NCBI GenBank assembly: GCA_038200275.1
Contig: JBBPYC010000059.1
Coordinates: 62,001 to 126,000, forward strand
DNA length: 64,000 nucleotides
Direction of reading: 5' to 3'
DNA from: JBBPYC01 sp038200275
GTDB taxonomy: Bacteria; Pseudomonadota; Gammaproteobacteria; Burkholderiales; Burkholderiaceae_C
Shown one piece after another: positions 25,054-34,020 of this stretch. Position 1 is the first letter of the stretch. Every line of letters begins with the position of its first letter. The notes beneath the pieces were generated by a model. It was given only the letters and a program-made list of their open reading frames with translations, made no database searches and had not been told where the DNA came from. A program made the translations under genes and the position numbers.

Positions 25054-26775
25054 ATGTACGATACGCTTGAGGTTAAGCGCATTCTGGCTGTGAAGTCAGG
25101 CCGCTGTGGACGACCGGTGGCGCACCTCGTGTTGACCTTGGGTTTGCTGCTGGCCACACTGCTGCAGCCGGCCATGGCCGCCCAAGACGAAGGCACACTG
25201 ACGATCGGCTCGAAGCGCTTCACCGAGTCCTATGTGCTTGCAGAAATCCTCGCACAGACCGTTGCGCCGCAGTTGCAACGACGACCGCAGATCAAACAGG
25301 GGCTTGGCAACACGGCGATCGTCTATGAGGCGTTGCGGTCTGGCGCGATCGATCTATACCCTGAGTACACCGGCACCATCGCCAACGAACTGCTGAAGCT
25401 CAGCGGAACGAGTTCGCTCACAGCGATCAACGAAGGGCTTGCTCCGCTCGGGCTTGCAGCAGCCGTGCCACTGGGCTTCAACGACGGCTATGCGCTGGCG
25501 ATGCGTGCTGCAGACGCCGAGGCGCGCGGCGTGCGGAATTTATCGGATCTGGCGCGACACCCAGAGCTGAAACTCGGCTTGTCGAACGAATTCATCGGCC
25601 GAGCGGACGGCTGGCGAGGGTTGAAAGATCGCTACCGGCTGCCGCAGCAGCCGATCGGCCTTGACCACGGCTTGGCCTATGACGCCGTGGGCAACAAGCA
25701 AGTCGACGTGATCGACATTTATACGACGGACGCGAAGATCGATCGGCTCGGCCTCACGGTGCTCGAGGACGATCTGACCTATTTCCCGCGTTACGACGCG
25801 GTGGTGCTGTACCGCGCGGACGTGCCACGGCGCTTCCCGAACGCCTGGGCAGCGTTGCAGCAAAAACTGCAAGGCCGCATCGACGAAGCCAGCATGATTG
25901 CGATGAATGCGCGGGCCGAACTCGACGGAGTCGCATTCGACGTCATTGCGCGAGACTGGCTGGCGACGGCTGAAGCACCCGGCGTGGTGGCCGCTTCGAG
26001 CGTGGGTGTGGCCGGCGCGGCGTCGACGGTGGCTGCTGCATCGACTGCGGAGGCGGCAGCCAGCTTCGCTGCTGGTACCGCTGTCGGCGTGGGTGCGGCG
26101 CGTACCGCACTGGCAGTGGCAGCGGCGTCACCCGATCCGTCTGCACGCGGCTTTTGGGGCAAGCTGTTCGGGCCGGATTTGGCGCGGTTGACCTGGCAGC
26201 ATCTGATGCTGGTGGTGGTGTCGGTCGGGATCGCGGCGCTGATTGCAATTCCGCTAGGCATTGCCGTGTTCCGGCATCCGCGCACGCGCGCGGTCGTGGT
26301 GGGCGCCACGGGCTTGTTGCAGACGGTGCCGTCGCTCGCGCTGCTTGCCGTGTTGATCTGGCTGCTCAGCGCGATCGGCACAGTGCCGGCGCTGGTCGCG
26401 CTGACGCTTTATTCGCTGCTGCCAATCCTGCGCAACACGACGACCGGGCTGGCGACCGTCCCGGCTGGGCTTGTGATGGCGGCCAAGGCGCTGGGCCTGA
26501 CGCAGCGCCAGAGCATGCAGGAAATCCAGCTGCCGCTCGCACTGCCAACCGTGATTGCCGGGGTGCGCACGGCCACCTCGATTGCGATCGGTACCGCGAC
26601 GATCGCCGCATTCATCGGCGCAGGAGGTTATGGCGAGCGCATCGTTACCGGCTTGGCGTTAAACGACGGGCAGTTGCTGCTGGCCGGCGCGTTGCCAGCG
26701 GCGCTGCTAGCGCTGTTGAGCGAGGCGGTGTTCGAACTTGTCGAGCGCACGCTGGTCTGGCAGCCGGCGCGATAG
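25054..26775 (+). CDS. Osmoprotectant-type ABC transporter, binding-protein/permease fusion
   Basis: The 573-residue protein joins two transporter parts. Residues 1-43 look like a signal or anchor segment. Residues 48 to about 305 form an OpuC/ProX-like binding domain (LTIGSKRFTESYVLAEI, GAIDLYPEYTGTI, VIDIYTTDAKI). An Ala/Val/Ser-rich linker of about 60 residues follows. From about 370 comes a permease domain with several helices and the EAA-like loop AKALGLTQRQSMQEIQLPLALP. In fused family members I remember, such as EgtUBC-like proteins, the membrane part comes first; here the order is reversed. No ATPase gene is adjacent, so it must borrow one. Likely ligands are quaternary amines such as glycine betaine or choline. 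Confidence 0.82.
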   Translation: MYDTLEVKRILAVKSGRCGRPVAHLVLTLGLLLATLLQPAMAAQDEGTLTIGSKRFTESYVLAEILAQTVAPQLQRRPQIKQGLGNTAIVYEALRSGAIDLYPEYTGTIANELLKLSGTSSLTAINEGLAPLGLAAAVPLGFNDGYALAMRAADAEARGVRNLSDLARHPELKLGLSNEFIGRADGWRGLKDRYRLPQQPIGLDHGLAYDAVGNKQVDVIDIYTTDAKIDRLGLTVLEDDLTYFPRYDAVVLYRADVPRRFPNAWAALQQKLQGRIDEASMIAMNARAELDGVAFDVIARDWLATAEAPGVVAASSVGVAGAASTVAAASTAEAAASFAAGTAVGVGAARTALAVAAASPDPSARGFWGKLFGPDLARLTWQHLMLVVVSVGIAALIAIPLGIAVFRHPRTRAVVVGATGLLQTVPSLALLAVLIWLLSAIGTVPALVALTLYSLLPILRNTTTGLATVPAGLVMAAKALGLTQRQSMQEIQLPLALPTVIAGVRTATSIAIGTATIAAFIGAGGYGERIVTGLALNDGQLLLAGALPAALLALLSEAVFELVERTLVWQPAR

Positions 26776-27363
26776 AAGCGTTGCACGCCTGGCGCATGGC
26801 CGCGACACGCTGGGCACAAGGGCGGCGTGCACGGGGTTGTGGCTTCATGCATGCATCGCCTGTGCAGCAAGGCAGTCCGACTTGGTGCAGCCCGCTACGG
26901 CGATGTGAGACCGCAGGCCATGGCGGAAGTCCATGGCAACAAACGCTCATTGTTTGCTTGCTTGTTGAACGTGAATGCGAAGGCAGCCGTGGCGGCGGGT
27001 GACTGAACTGACAGGTGAAGTGGGTCGAGTCGCCGTCGGGATGACGGTGTATGCGCCACATAAAGGCCATATGACGCTTCCTGACTTGGCGTGAACCGAC
27101 TACAGCGCGTCTCTCGATCGCCAGATGCAGATGTGCTCTCGTTGAGGTCAACAACCAAGCGCGATGCAGCGACTGGGCTGAGCATCGGCGTTGGGGCGAT
27201 TGCTGGGAAACGCCGTGCTGAAAAACGATGTCAGGAAATGCGAATTCGGCGATCGACAGGCGTAGGCTTTCCAGAGTCGGCTCAAGCGCTTCCAGCTTTG
27301 TTTGATCAACCAACCCCGATCGATTGCGAGGGCGCAGACAAGCGTTGACTCAGAGACGAAAAC
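26776..27363. other. Gene-free stretch between the transporter fusion and the RRM gene
   Basis: About 590 bases lie between the transporter stop and the terminator of the convergent RRM gene. Open frames of 80-220 codons on both strands lack recognisable motifs, ribosome-binding sites or protein-like composition. I see no tRNA and no clear repeats. It may hold remnants of a lost gene. Confidence 0.5.
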
Positions 27364-27391
27364 AAAAAAGCCCTCTACAGGAGAGGGCTTT
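27364..27391 (-). terminator. Rho-independent terminator of the RRM gene
   Basis: A ten-base stem (AAAGCCCTCT / AGAGGGCTTT) with a five-base loop is followed on the minus strand by a T-run. It lies 78 bases downstream of the RRM-gene stop. Confidence 0.85.
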
Positions 27392-27468
27392 CAAGTCGAC
27401 CTGACCTGACGTTGGGATCAGGTCATTGTCGAGCGTTCGACCGGTCGGTCGACGATGTGACTTGCAGA

Positions 27469-27894
27469 TCAGTAACCGCGACCACCACCGCCGCCGCCGC
27501 CATATCCACCGCCGCCGCCGCCACTACGGCCACCGCCGCCGCCGCCGTATCCACCGCCGCCGCCACTGCCGCCACCGCCGTAGCCACCACCACCACTGCC
27601 ACCGCCGCCGTAGCCACCGCCACCACCAGTACGTGGCGGACGAGCTTCCATCGGACGGGCTTCATTGACGACCAAGCCACGGCCACCAAACGATTGGCCA
27701 TTCATGCCACCGATTGCAGCCTGAGCTTCGGCATCGCTGCCCATCTCGACGAAACCAAAGCCTTTGGAACGGCCGGTATCCCGCTCCATCATGACCTTGG
27801 CACTGGCGACTGCTCCGTACTGGCTAAACGCCTGTTGCAGATCTTCGTCGCGGAATGAATACGGCAAATTGCCTACGTAAAGTTTACTGCCCAT
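27469..27894 (-). CDS. Glycine-rich RRM RNA-binding protein
   Basis: The 141-residue protein has one RNA-recognition motif: RNP2 LYVGNL at residues 5-10 and RNP1 SKGFGFVEM at about 43-51. A tail from about residue 90 is nearly all Gly, Tyr, Ser and Arg in GGGGYGGGG-type repeats. This is the layout of bacterial cold-responsive RNA-binding proteins that resemble plant glycine-rich proteins. The repetitive CCGCCGCC-rich DNA at 27,478-27,630 is simply the tail coding sequence and probably varies in length between strains. A strong terminator follows. The 540-base gap upstream could hold a regulated leader. Confidence 0.92.
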   Translation of the reverse strand: MGSKLYVGNLPYSFRDEDLQQAFSQYGAVASAKVMMERDTGRSKGFGFVEMGSDAEAQAAIGGMNGQSFGGRGLVVNEARPMEARPPRTGGGGGYGGGGSGGGGYGGGGSGGGGGYGGGGGGRSGGGGGGYGGGGGGGRGY

Positions 27895-28436
27895 CTGTGG
27901 GACTCCTGAAAAAACAAAGAAGCGATGGAGTCCAATTGAGCGCTATCCACAAACCATTCATTGATGACGACTGACTTCAAAGAAGCGAAACTGAATCTGG
28001 CACCGCGAAACATGTACATCTGAAAACTGATCTCGTCCGTACCCGTTCATTATGCGTGAATCCGCGCGATTTCGGAACAGCCTTAACGCCTGTTCGATCA
28101 GGATTTGCCCGAATACCGGGGCGGTATTGTGGTGTCTACACCGCACTTTTGCGCGCAATCGATAAAATCGTCCCTGGTCGTCGATATGACCGCAAAAAAA
28201 GAATTCGGTACTTGTCGGTCTGGGTTGTGTCTTGTGCGGTGATTTGCGTACTCATCGTCACGCTTCGTTCCGTCTCTTCTCCCATGTCGCTGCAAGCATT
28301 TCCATGCTTCCTGTGGAGCCGCTGTCATTTGCACGGCCTGTGCTTTTGCCTCAGTCCGATAGATAGTGCGCGGTCACGCTGACCCGCGGCGGGTTAGGGG
28401 AGACAAGAGCAAAAGAACAACGAAAGAAGTATTTTC
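27895..28436. other. Divergent intergenic region between the RRM gene and mnmG
   Basis: About 540 bases, visibly less GC-rich than the genes, separate two divergent genes and should contain both promoters. It holds one DnaA-box-like CTATCCACA near 27,943 and a short palindrome GGTGTCTACACC near 28,131. Small open frames here look random. In some bacteria the origin lies beside mnmG, but a single box is weak evidence for that here. Confidence 0.5.
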
Positions 28437-30434
28437 ATGATCTATCCCCGCAATTTCGACGTCATCGTGGTGGGTGGCGGCCACGCTGGCACCGAGGCGG
28501 CACTCGCAGCAGCACGTATGGGCGCCAGCACATTGCTGTTGTCGCACAGCCTGGAGACGCTTGGCCAGATGAGCTGCAATCCTTCAATAGGTGGCATCGG
28601 CAAGGGGCATCTGGTCAGGGAGATCGACGCGCTCGGCGGAGCGATGGCTCTGGCGACCGATGAGGCAGGCATTCAGTTCCGAATCTTGAATGCGTCCAAG
28701 GGGCCGGCTGTTCGGGCCACCCGTGCACAGGCCGATCGGGTGCTGTACCGCGCAGCAATTCGGCGGCGGCTCGAGACACAGCCAAATCTTTGGCTGTTTC
28801 AACAGGCGGTTGATGATTTGCTTGTACAAGGCGATCAGGTGCTGGGTGTGGTGACGCAGGCCGGTATTGAATTTCATGCTTGTACCGTCGTGCTGACTGC
28901 GGGCACGTTCCTGGACGGCAAAATCCACGTCGGACTGGCCAACCACTCGGCTGGCCGGGCCGGGGACCCGTCGGCCGTGACGTTGTCGGCGCGTTTGAAA
29001 GAACTGCAATTGCCGCAGGGCCGGCTGAAGACCGGGACGCCCCCTCGGTTGGATGGTCGGACCATTGATTTCGCCCGGTGTACGGAGCAGCCTGGAGACG
29101 GCATGCCGGGCGGTGCAATGGCCGCGATGCCCGTGTTCAGCTTCATGGGTCATGCACGGATGCATCCAGGTCAGTTGCCCTGCTGGATCACGCAGACCAA
29201 TGCACACACGCACGAGATCATTCGCAGCGGTTTCGACCGAAGCCCGATGTTCACCGGCAAGATAGAAGGGGTGGGCCCACGCTATTGTCCTAGTGTGGAG
29301 GACAAGGTGAATCGGTTTGCTGGCAAGGACAGCCATCAGATTTTTCTGGAACCTGAAGGATTGAGCACGCATGAGTTCTATCCGAACGGCATCAGCACAA
29401 GCCTTCCGTTCGATGTGCAATACGCGCTGGTGCGTTCGATCGAGGGGCTGGAAGAAGCACATATCACGCGCCCGGGGTATGCAATTGAGTATGACTTCTT
29501 TGATCCCCGCAACCTGAAGTCGAGCTTCGAGACGAAGTCGATCCAGGGCTTATTCTTTGCCGGTCAGATCAACGGGACCACAGGGTACGAGGAAGCGGCT
29601 GCTCAAGGACTCCATGCAGGTATCAACGCGGTGCTGAAGGGGCGGGGTGAGCAATCCTGGGTGCCAAAACGCGATCAGGCCTATCTTGGCGTTCTGGTCG
29701 ATGACCTCGTCACACAGGGCGTGACCGAGCCATACCGGATGTTTACCAGCCGCGCCGAGTTCAGATTGCAGCTTCGCGAAGACAACGCCGACGCGCGTCT
29801 GACCGAAGAAGGGCGGCGGCTTGGACTGATCGACGATGCGCAGTGGGGCAATTTCAATCGCAAGCGCGATGCTGTTTCACGTGAAACAGCGAGGCTTGCG
29901 TCGACTTGGATCTCGCCCAAAAATGCCGACACCGCTCGGGTGGAGGAGGTGCTCGGTCGTTCGATCGAGCGGGAATACAGCTTGGGTGAACTGCTGCGTC
30001 GACCGTCCGTAGGCTATGAAGCGCTGCTCACACTGACTCCGAAAACAACTTCAACGCTCAGCGATGTTTCACGTGAAACGTTGGGCGATCTTTATTCCGT
30101 CGTTGTCGAGCAACTGGAGATTTCCGCAAAGTATTCGGGTTATGTCCAACGGCAAAACGATGAAGTGGCGCGTGCAGCTCGGTTCGATGACCTCGCATTG
30201 CCATCAGGATTTGATTATGCGCAAGTTGCATCCATCAGCTATGAAGCGCGTCAAACACTACAAAAGCATCAGCCACAGACGGTTGGACAAGCCGCACGAA
30301 TCCCTGGTGTAACGCCGGCCACCGTGTCGCTGTTGCTGGTGCACTTGAAGCGACGAGGCGGATTGTCGTCCCTCAACACCGCGGCAGCTGCAAACATCAA
30401 TGTGCGTTCGTACGCGATCGGCGAAATTGGCTGA
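28437..30434 (+). CDS. mnmG: tRNA uridine-34 carboxymethylaminomethyl modification enzyme MnmG (GidA)
   Basis: MnmG works with MnmE (encoded at 60.6 kb) to modify the wobble uridine of several tRNAs, using FAD, NADH and a folate. The 665-residue protein begins with the FAD-binding GGGHAGTEAALAAARMG at about residues 12-28. It continues with QMSCNPSIGGIGKGHL and RLKTGTPPRLDG and has the QINGTTGYEEAAAQG signature near 380. The C-terminal helical domain ends AATVSLLLVHLKRRG. Two parS-like sequences, TGTTTCACGTGAAAC plus A or G, lie inside the coding region. Its end is followed directly, with possible overlap, by rsmG. Confidence 0.96.
   Translation: MIYPRNFDVIVVGGGHAGTEAALAAARMGASTLLLSHSLETLGQMSCNPSIGGIGKGHLVREIDALGGAMALATDEAGIQFRILNASKGPAVRATRAQADRVLYRAAIRRRLETQPNLWLFQQAVDDLLVQGDQVLGVVTQAGIEFHACTVVLTAGTFLDGKIHVGLANHSAGRAGDPSAVTLSARLKELQLPQGRLKTGTPPRLDGRTIDFARCTEQPGDGMPGGAMAAMPVFSFMGHARMHPGQLPCWITQTNAHTHEIIRSGFDRSPMFTGKIEGVGPRYCPSVEDKVNRFAGKDSHQIFLEPEGLSTHEFYPNGISTSLPFDVQYALVRSIEGLEEAHITRPGYAIEYDFFDPRNLKSSFETKSIQGLFFAGQINGTTGYEEAAAQGLHAGINAVLKGRGEQSWVPKRDQAYLGVLVDDLVTQGVTEPYRMFTSRAEFRLQLREDNADARLTEEGRRLGLIDDAQWGNFNRKRDAVSRETARLASTWISPKNADTARVEEVLGRSIEREYSLGELLRRPSVGYEALLTLTPKTTSTLSDVSRETLGDLYSVVVEQLEISAKYSGYVQRQNDEVARAARFDDLALPSGFDYAQVASISYEARQTLQKHQPQTVGQAARIPGVTPATVSLLLVHLKRRGGLSSLNTAAAANINVRSYAIGEIG
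29873..29888. promoter_or_regulatory. parS site 1 (perfect)
   Basis: TGTTTCACGTGAAACA matches the 16-bp chromosomal parS palindrome exactly. It lies inside mnmG, about 2.2 kb upstream of parB, and should be bound by ParB to segregate the origin region. Confidence 0.92.
30065..30080. promoter_or_regulatory. parS site 2 (one mismatch)
   Basis: TGTTTCACGTGAAACG differs from the parS consensus only in the last base. It lies inside mnmG, 176 bases after site 1. Confidence 0.85.
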
Positions 30435-31110
30435 ATTAAAGCTGGCGTTGCAGCGCGCAGCGGACGCGTTACAGCTTGCTGTTGATGAAACGGCGGTCGA
30501 GCGACTGTTGGCGTACCTCGCATTGCTTCAGAAATGGAACAAGATCTATAACCTCACGGCGGTGCGCAACGAGCACGCCATGCTTTCACACCATTTGTAT
30601 GACTGCATGGCGACGGTGAAACCAGTGCGACAAAAGCTCGCATTAAGCCCGTCCGTACCGGCTCAGCCAAAGTCGTCTATCCAAGTGCTGGATGTTGGTG
30701 CGGGTGCCGGACTGCCGGGCGTGGTGCTGGCCATCTGTGAGCCACGCCTGCAAATCTGCTGCATTGATGCGGTTGAGAAAAAGACAGCCTTTCTGCGTCA
30801 AGTGGTTGCGGGACTCCAGCTTCCCAATTTGCAGGCGGTGCACGGCCGTGTCGAGCAGCATCACGCTGCGTACCCGTCGTCAAAGTTCGCCCTCATCACG
30901 GCCAGAGCATTCTCATCGCTTGTCCAGTTCGTGGAACTTACCGCACCATTGCTCTCGGAAGAGGGCCACTGGATGGCGATGAAAGCACGTGATCCAGCCT
31001 CAGAGATTGCTGAGTTGCCATCCAGCATCGATGTGTTTCACGTGGAACATCTTGAAGTGCCAGAGCTGGACGCGGCGCGCTGCTTGGTCTGGATGAAGCA
31101 CCGGGGCTGA
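30400..31110 (+). CDS. rsmG: 16S rRNA (guanine-527-N7)-methyltransferase RsmG (GidB)
   Basis: RsmG methylates G527 of 16S rRNA; its loss gives low-level streptomycin resistance. The protein has the family start LLAYLALLQKWNKIYNLTAVR, the S-adenosylmethionine loop LDVGAGAGLPGVVLAI, the acidic end of the next strand in CCIDAVEKKTAFL, and the later TARAFSSL. The upstream ATG at 30400 overlaps mnmG by 35 bases. A TTG at 30427, beginning LAELKLALQRA and overlapping the mnmG stop, is an equally good start. A parS-like site lies within the last part of the gene. Confidence 0.93.
   Translation: MCVRTRSAKLAELKLALQRAADALQLAVDETAVERLLAYLALLQKWNKIYNLTAVRNEHAMLSHHLYDCMATVKPVRQKLALSPSVPAQPKSSIQVLDVGAGAGLPGVVLAICEPRLQICCIDAVEKKTAFLRQVVAGLQLPNLQAVHGRVEQHHAAYPSSKFALITARAFSSLVQFVELTAPLLSEEGHWMAMKARDPASEIAELPSSIDVFHVEHLEVPELDAARCLVWMKHRG
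31034..31049. promoter_or_regulatory. parS site 3 (one mismatch)
   Basis: TGTTTCACGTGGAACA differs at one position from the perfect site and keeps the CACGTG core. It lies inside rsmG, about 200 bases before parA. Confidence 0.82.
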
Positions 31111-31244
31111 ATCCTGCGGGATCGCCGCAGGCGTCGACCCGTGGAGCCGCATCGTAAACTCGGCAGCAACATCTGAACCGCTGCCCCAATGAAGTCATCG
31201 CTGCCACCCCAATCGCTTATCACGTACATGGCAGGGCGTGCCTG

Positions 31245-32015
31245 ATGACGCGGATTTTTTGCGTCGCCAATCAGAAGGGTGGAGTCGGCAAGACAACCAC
31301 CGCCGTCAATCTGGCGGCCGGTCTCGCAAAACTTGGCAAGCGTGTGTTGCTGATCGACCTTGATCCGCAGGGCAATGCGACGATGGGCTCGGGCATCGAC
31401 AAGCGATCGCTGGAGACGTCGATCTACGACGTGTTGCTTGAGTCATCCACCCTCAATCAGGCGCGACTGCGCAGCGAAGCAGGGGGATACGACGTGGTCG
31501 GTGCGAATCGCGATCTGGCGGGCGCCGAGTTGGAATTGGTGGACGTCCCGCGTCGGGAAGCACGCTTGCGTATTGCCGTGCGCGCCGAGACGCGCGAAGA
31601 CGACTTCGTACTGATCGATTGCCCACCTGCGCTGTCGTTGCTTACCCTCAACGGTCTGTGTTCGGCCCATGGTGTGATCGTACCGATGCAGTGTGAATAC
31701 TTTGCGCTGGAGGGACTGACCGATCTGGTCAACACGATCAAGCAGGTGCATGCGCGCATGAATCCGGACTTGAAGCTGATCGGTTTGCTGCGCGTCATGT
31801 TCGATCCGCGCATCACGCTGCAGCAGCAGGTCAGCGAACAACTCAAGACGCACTTTGGCAACAAGGTGTTTGACACCGTGATTCCGCGCAACGTGCGATT
31901 GGCGGAGGCACCAAGCTACGGATTGCCCGGCGTGATCTTCGATCCTTCTGCCAAGGGAAGCCAGGCGTTTCTGACCTTTGCACAGGAACTGATCGACCGC
32001 GGCGATCTGCTATGA
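31245..32015 (+). CDS. parA: Chromosome partitioning ATPase ParA
   Basis: ParA is a Walker-type ATPase that binds DNA without sequence preference and moves ParB-parS complexes to the poles. The 256-residue protein opens MTRIFCVANQKGGVGKTTTA, with the deviant Walker A including the signature lysine at about residues 10-18. LLIDLDPQGNATMGSG follows, and Walker B is in DFVLIDCPPALS. The short N-terminus without a DNA-binding extension marks it as the chromosomal (Soj) type. parB follows 65 bases later. Confidence 0.96.
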   Translation: MTRIFCVANQKGGVGKTTTAVNLAAGLAKLGKRVLLIDLDPQGNATMGSGIDKRSLETSIYDVLLESSTLNQARLRSEAGGYDVVGANRDLAGAELELVDVPRREARLRIAVRAETREDDFVLIDCPPALSLLTLNGLCSAHGVIVPMQCEYFALEGLTDLVNTIKQVHARMNPDLKLIGLLRVMFDPRITLQQQVSEQLKTHFGNKVFDTVIPRNVRLAEAPSYGLPGVIFDPSAKGSQAFLTFAQELIDRGDLL

Positions 32016-32080
32016 ATTACGCGATTTCTTTTTGATGGCGCAATTGCCGCGCTGACACACCCACGACAAACTCAATCCGG

Positions 32081-33019
32081 ATGGTTACGACAAAGAAATC
32101 GAAAGGCCTTGGGCGCGGTCTGGAAGCGTTGCTCGGGCCACGCATGCCACAGCCGTTCATTCAGGACGAGAAGCCCAGTGCGGCGGGCACGCCGAGCGTG
32201 CTGCGGCTTGACCAGATGGTTGCGGGCGCCTACCAACCGCGAACGCGAATGGACGAAGGTGCCCTGTACGAGCTAGCGGAGAGCATCAAGGCGCAGGGTG
32301 TGTTGCAGCCGGTGCTGGTGCGCCAGTTGACCGCTGGCGAGCACCGCGGCAAATACGAAATCATTGCGGGTGAACGGCGCTTTCGGGCGGCGGGTTTGGC
32401 AGGTCTTGCGGAGATTCCGGTGCTGGTGCGCAGCGTCTCCGATGAGGACGCCGCTGCGATGGCGTTGATCGAAAACATTCAGCGCGAGGAGCTGAATCCG
32501 CTGGAGCAGGCGCAGGGCCTGCATCGGCTGGTCACCGAATTTGGCCATACGCACGAACAAGCTGCCCAGGCGGTTGGTCGCTCGCGCAGTGCCACCAGCA
32601 ACCTGCTGCGTTTGCTGCAGCTGACCGAGCCGGTGCAGACCATGCTGATGGCCGGCGATCTCGACATGGGGCATGCGCGCGCCTTGCTGGGTCTGAAGCA
32701 AGCACAGCAGATCACGGCAGCGAACCAAATCGCAGGCAGAAAGCTGTCGGTGCGCGAGGCCGAAAGTCTGGTGAAGAAACTCGACGCCGAGTCCAATCTC
32801 CCTGCATCGCCCAAGCCCCAACCGGAAAAGTCGCAGGATCTGAAGCGAGTGGAAGAAGCGTTGTCCGACCTGCTCGCCGCGCAGGTGGAGATCCGTGTCA
32901 AGAAGCGCTTCAAACGGGGTGGCCGCATGCAGGAGTCGGGCGAACTCACGATTCAGTTCGGATCGCTTGAGGAAATCAATGGGCTAATTGAAAAACTGTC
33001 GCACAGCACACCGAAGTAG
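32081..33019 (+). CDS. parB: Chromosome partitioning protein ParB
   Basis: ParB binds parS, spreads along DNA as a CTP-driven clamp and loads condensin. The 312-residue protein starts with the basic KGLGRGLEALLG peptide that stimulates ParA. The CTP-binding part follows, with LVRQLTAGEHRGKYEIIAGERRFRAAGL and ALIENIQREELNPLEQA. The helix-turn-helix is around THEQAAQAVGRSRSATSNLLRL. The dimerisation domain near the end begins VEEALSDLL. Its probable binding sites are the three parS-like sequences in mnmG and rsmG just upstream. Confidence 0.96.
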   Translation: MVTTKKSKGLGRGLEALLGPRMPQPFIQDEKPSAAGTPSVLRLDQMVAGAYQPRTRMDEGALYELAESIKAQGVLQPVLVRQLTAGEHRGKYEIIAGERRFRAAGLAGLAEIPVLVRSVSDEDAAAMALIENIQREELNPLEQAQGLHRLVTEFGHTHEQAAQAVGRSRSATSNLLRLLQLTEPVQTMLMAGDLDMGHARALLGLKQAQQITAANQIAGRKLSVREAESLVKKLDAESNLPASPKPQPEKSQDLKRVEEALSDLLAAQVEIRVKKRFKRGGRMQESGELTIQFGSLEEINGLIEKLSHSTPK

Positions 33020-33072
33020 CTGCGCAATGCCGCTCAGGTGCTGGCGCTGGGTCGCTTCGGCTAGAGGCCCAT

Positions 33073-33096
33073 AAAAAAACCTCCCGAAGGAGGTTT
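33073..33096 (-). terminator. Rho-independent terminator after the CsgG-like gene
   Basis: The stem AAACCTCC/GGAGGTTT with loop CGAA is followed on the minus strand by a seven-base T-run. It begins 25 bases after the stop at 33122. It lacks a T-run on the plus strand, so it serves parB weakly at most. Confidence 0.85.
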
Positions 33097-33121
33097 CTCA
33101 GCGATCACCAAAGTGATGCTC

Positions 33122-33961
33122 TTATTGACCAATCTTCAGGACACCACCACGGCCCAGCCCGCCTTTGACCTCTTGCGCTTTGTAGCTGCGCAGCGAAACA
33201 ACCATGCTGTTGTAAGCGTCAACAAAAGCGGCGACCGTGGCTTTGCCCTCGGGGGTGCGGGAAAAACCGCCCAGGCCCGCTGCAGCGCCACCGCCGAAGG
33301 CGCCCAGTGCAGCCCCGTAATTGGTCGCTGTTGCATTGCCCTCGGAGATGCCGATCTGTACCGACGAGCGGATGTCGAACAAGCTCAACGTCACGACCGA
33401 CGCCTTGCTTTCCAGCGCGCCGGCCACAGCGCCAAAGCCGCGACCGAGTAGACCACCCAGCCCCGCCGCCAGTTTGCCGGTCGAATCGTTGTCCACGATG
33501 ATCGACGGCTCCATGAAGTAGTCGGCTGCCACGCGCTGGCCACTCTGCTGTCTGGAGCCCGCCCGAAACTCGCCAGAATTGCGCTGCTTGTCAGTGATCG
33601 CCGTCAACCGGCTGTCCGTGCGGGAGTTGCCGATTGCAGTAATCACGAAGCAGTTGGACTGCTGCACGGCAAGCCGCAGCAAGGGTTCGATTGACGTCAC
33701 CTTGGTGGCTGCGCCAAAGCTGGCATACCACTCCTTGCCGCGGCCATCGTCCACCGCCAGAGTGCCCAAAGGCGCGTCGCAGCGCTCCAGCGTCGAACTG
33801 GCGCCCGCACTGGTGCTGCCAGCCGCAGCGCCGGTCACAGACGTCGGGCTCGTGCCGGTGCTAAGCAGACCACCCGCGCCGGGCATCCCAGCGCAACCAA
33901 CCAGTGTCAGGCTGCAGGCCAAGGCGCTCCAGCGCATCGTAGAGGGAATGATATTCATCAT
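33122..33961 (-). CDS. CsgG/HfaB-like outer-membrane lipoprotein
   Basis: The 279-residue protein has a lipoprotein signal with the lipobox LVGC, then a low-complexity Gly/Ser/Thr linker. The following domain resembles CsgG-type proteins: VTSIEPLLRLAVQQSNCFVITAIG, VAADYFMEPSIIVDN and VVTLSLFDIRSSVQIGISEG. CsgG proteins form outer-membrane pores for curli or holdfast secretion, but many relatives occur without such substrates, and none is visible here. Start is ATG at 33961 or 33958 (MMNIIPS). A second lipoprotein gene lies 59 bases upstream on the same strand, and a strong terminator follows this one, so the two may form an operon. Confidence 0.72.
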   Translation of the reverse strand: MMNIIPSTMRWSALACSLTLVGCAGMPGAGGLLSTGTSPTSVTGAAAGSTSAGASSTLERCDAPLGTLAVDDGRGKEWYASFGAATKVTSIEPLLRLAVQQSNCFVITAIGNSRTDSRLTAITDKQRNSGEFRAGSRQQSGQRVAADYFMEPSIIVDNDSTGKLAAGLGGLLGRGFGAVAGALESKASVVTLSLFDIRSSVQIGISEGNATATNYGAALGAFGGGAAAGLGGFSRTPEGKATVAAFVDAYNSMVVSLRSYKAQEVKGGLGRGGVLKIGQ

Positions 33962-34020
33962 GGACAAGATTGGTTTGGAGAGAAAAGTGAATGGACGATG
34001 CGGAAAGCATGAATGAGTGA

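Noticed and set aside
22907..25054. 715-codon open frame opposite acetoacetyl-CoA synthetase
   Set aside because: It is a codon-bias shadow of aacS, with no motifs and an implausible His/Arg/Gln-rich composition.
26895..27348. Small genes in the gap after the transporter fusion (both strands)
   Set aside because: No ribosome-binding sites, no motifs, and composition unlike neighbouring proteins.
27478..27630. CCGCCGCC-rich repeats as a CRISPR or satellite array
   Set aside because: They encode the glycine-rich tail of the RRM protein; there are no spacers of even length.
27895..28436. Origin of replication beside mnmG
   Set aside because: Only one DnaA-box-like sequence was found; the dnaA-rpmH gap is a better candidate.
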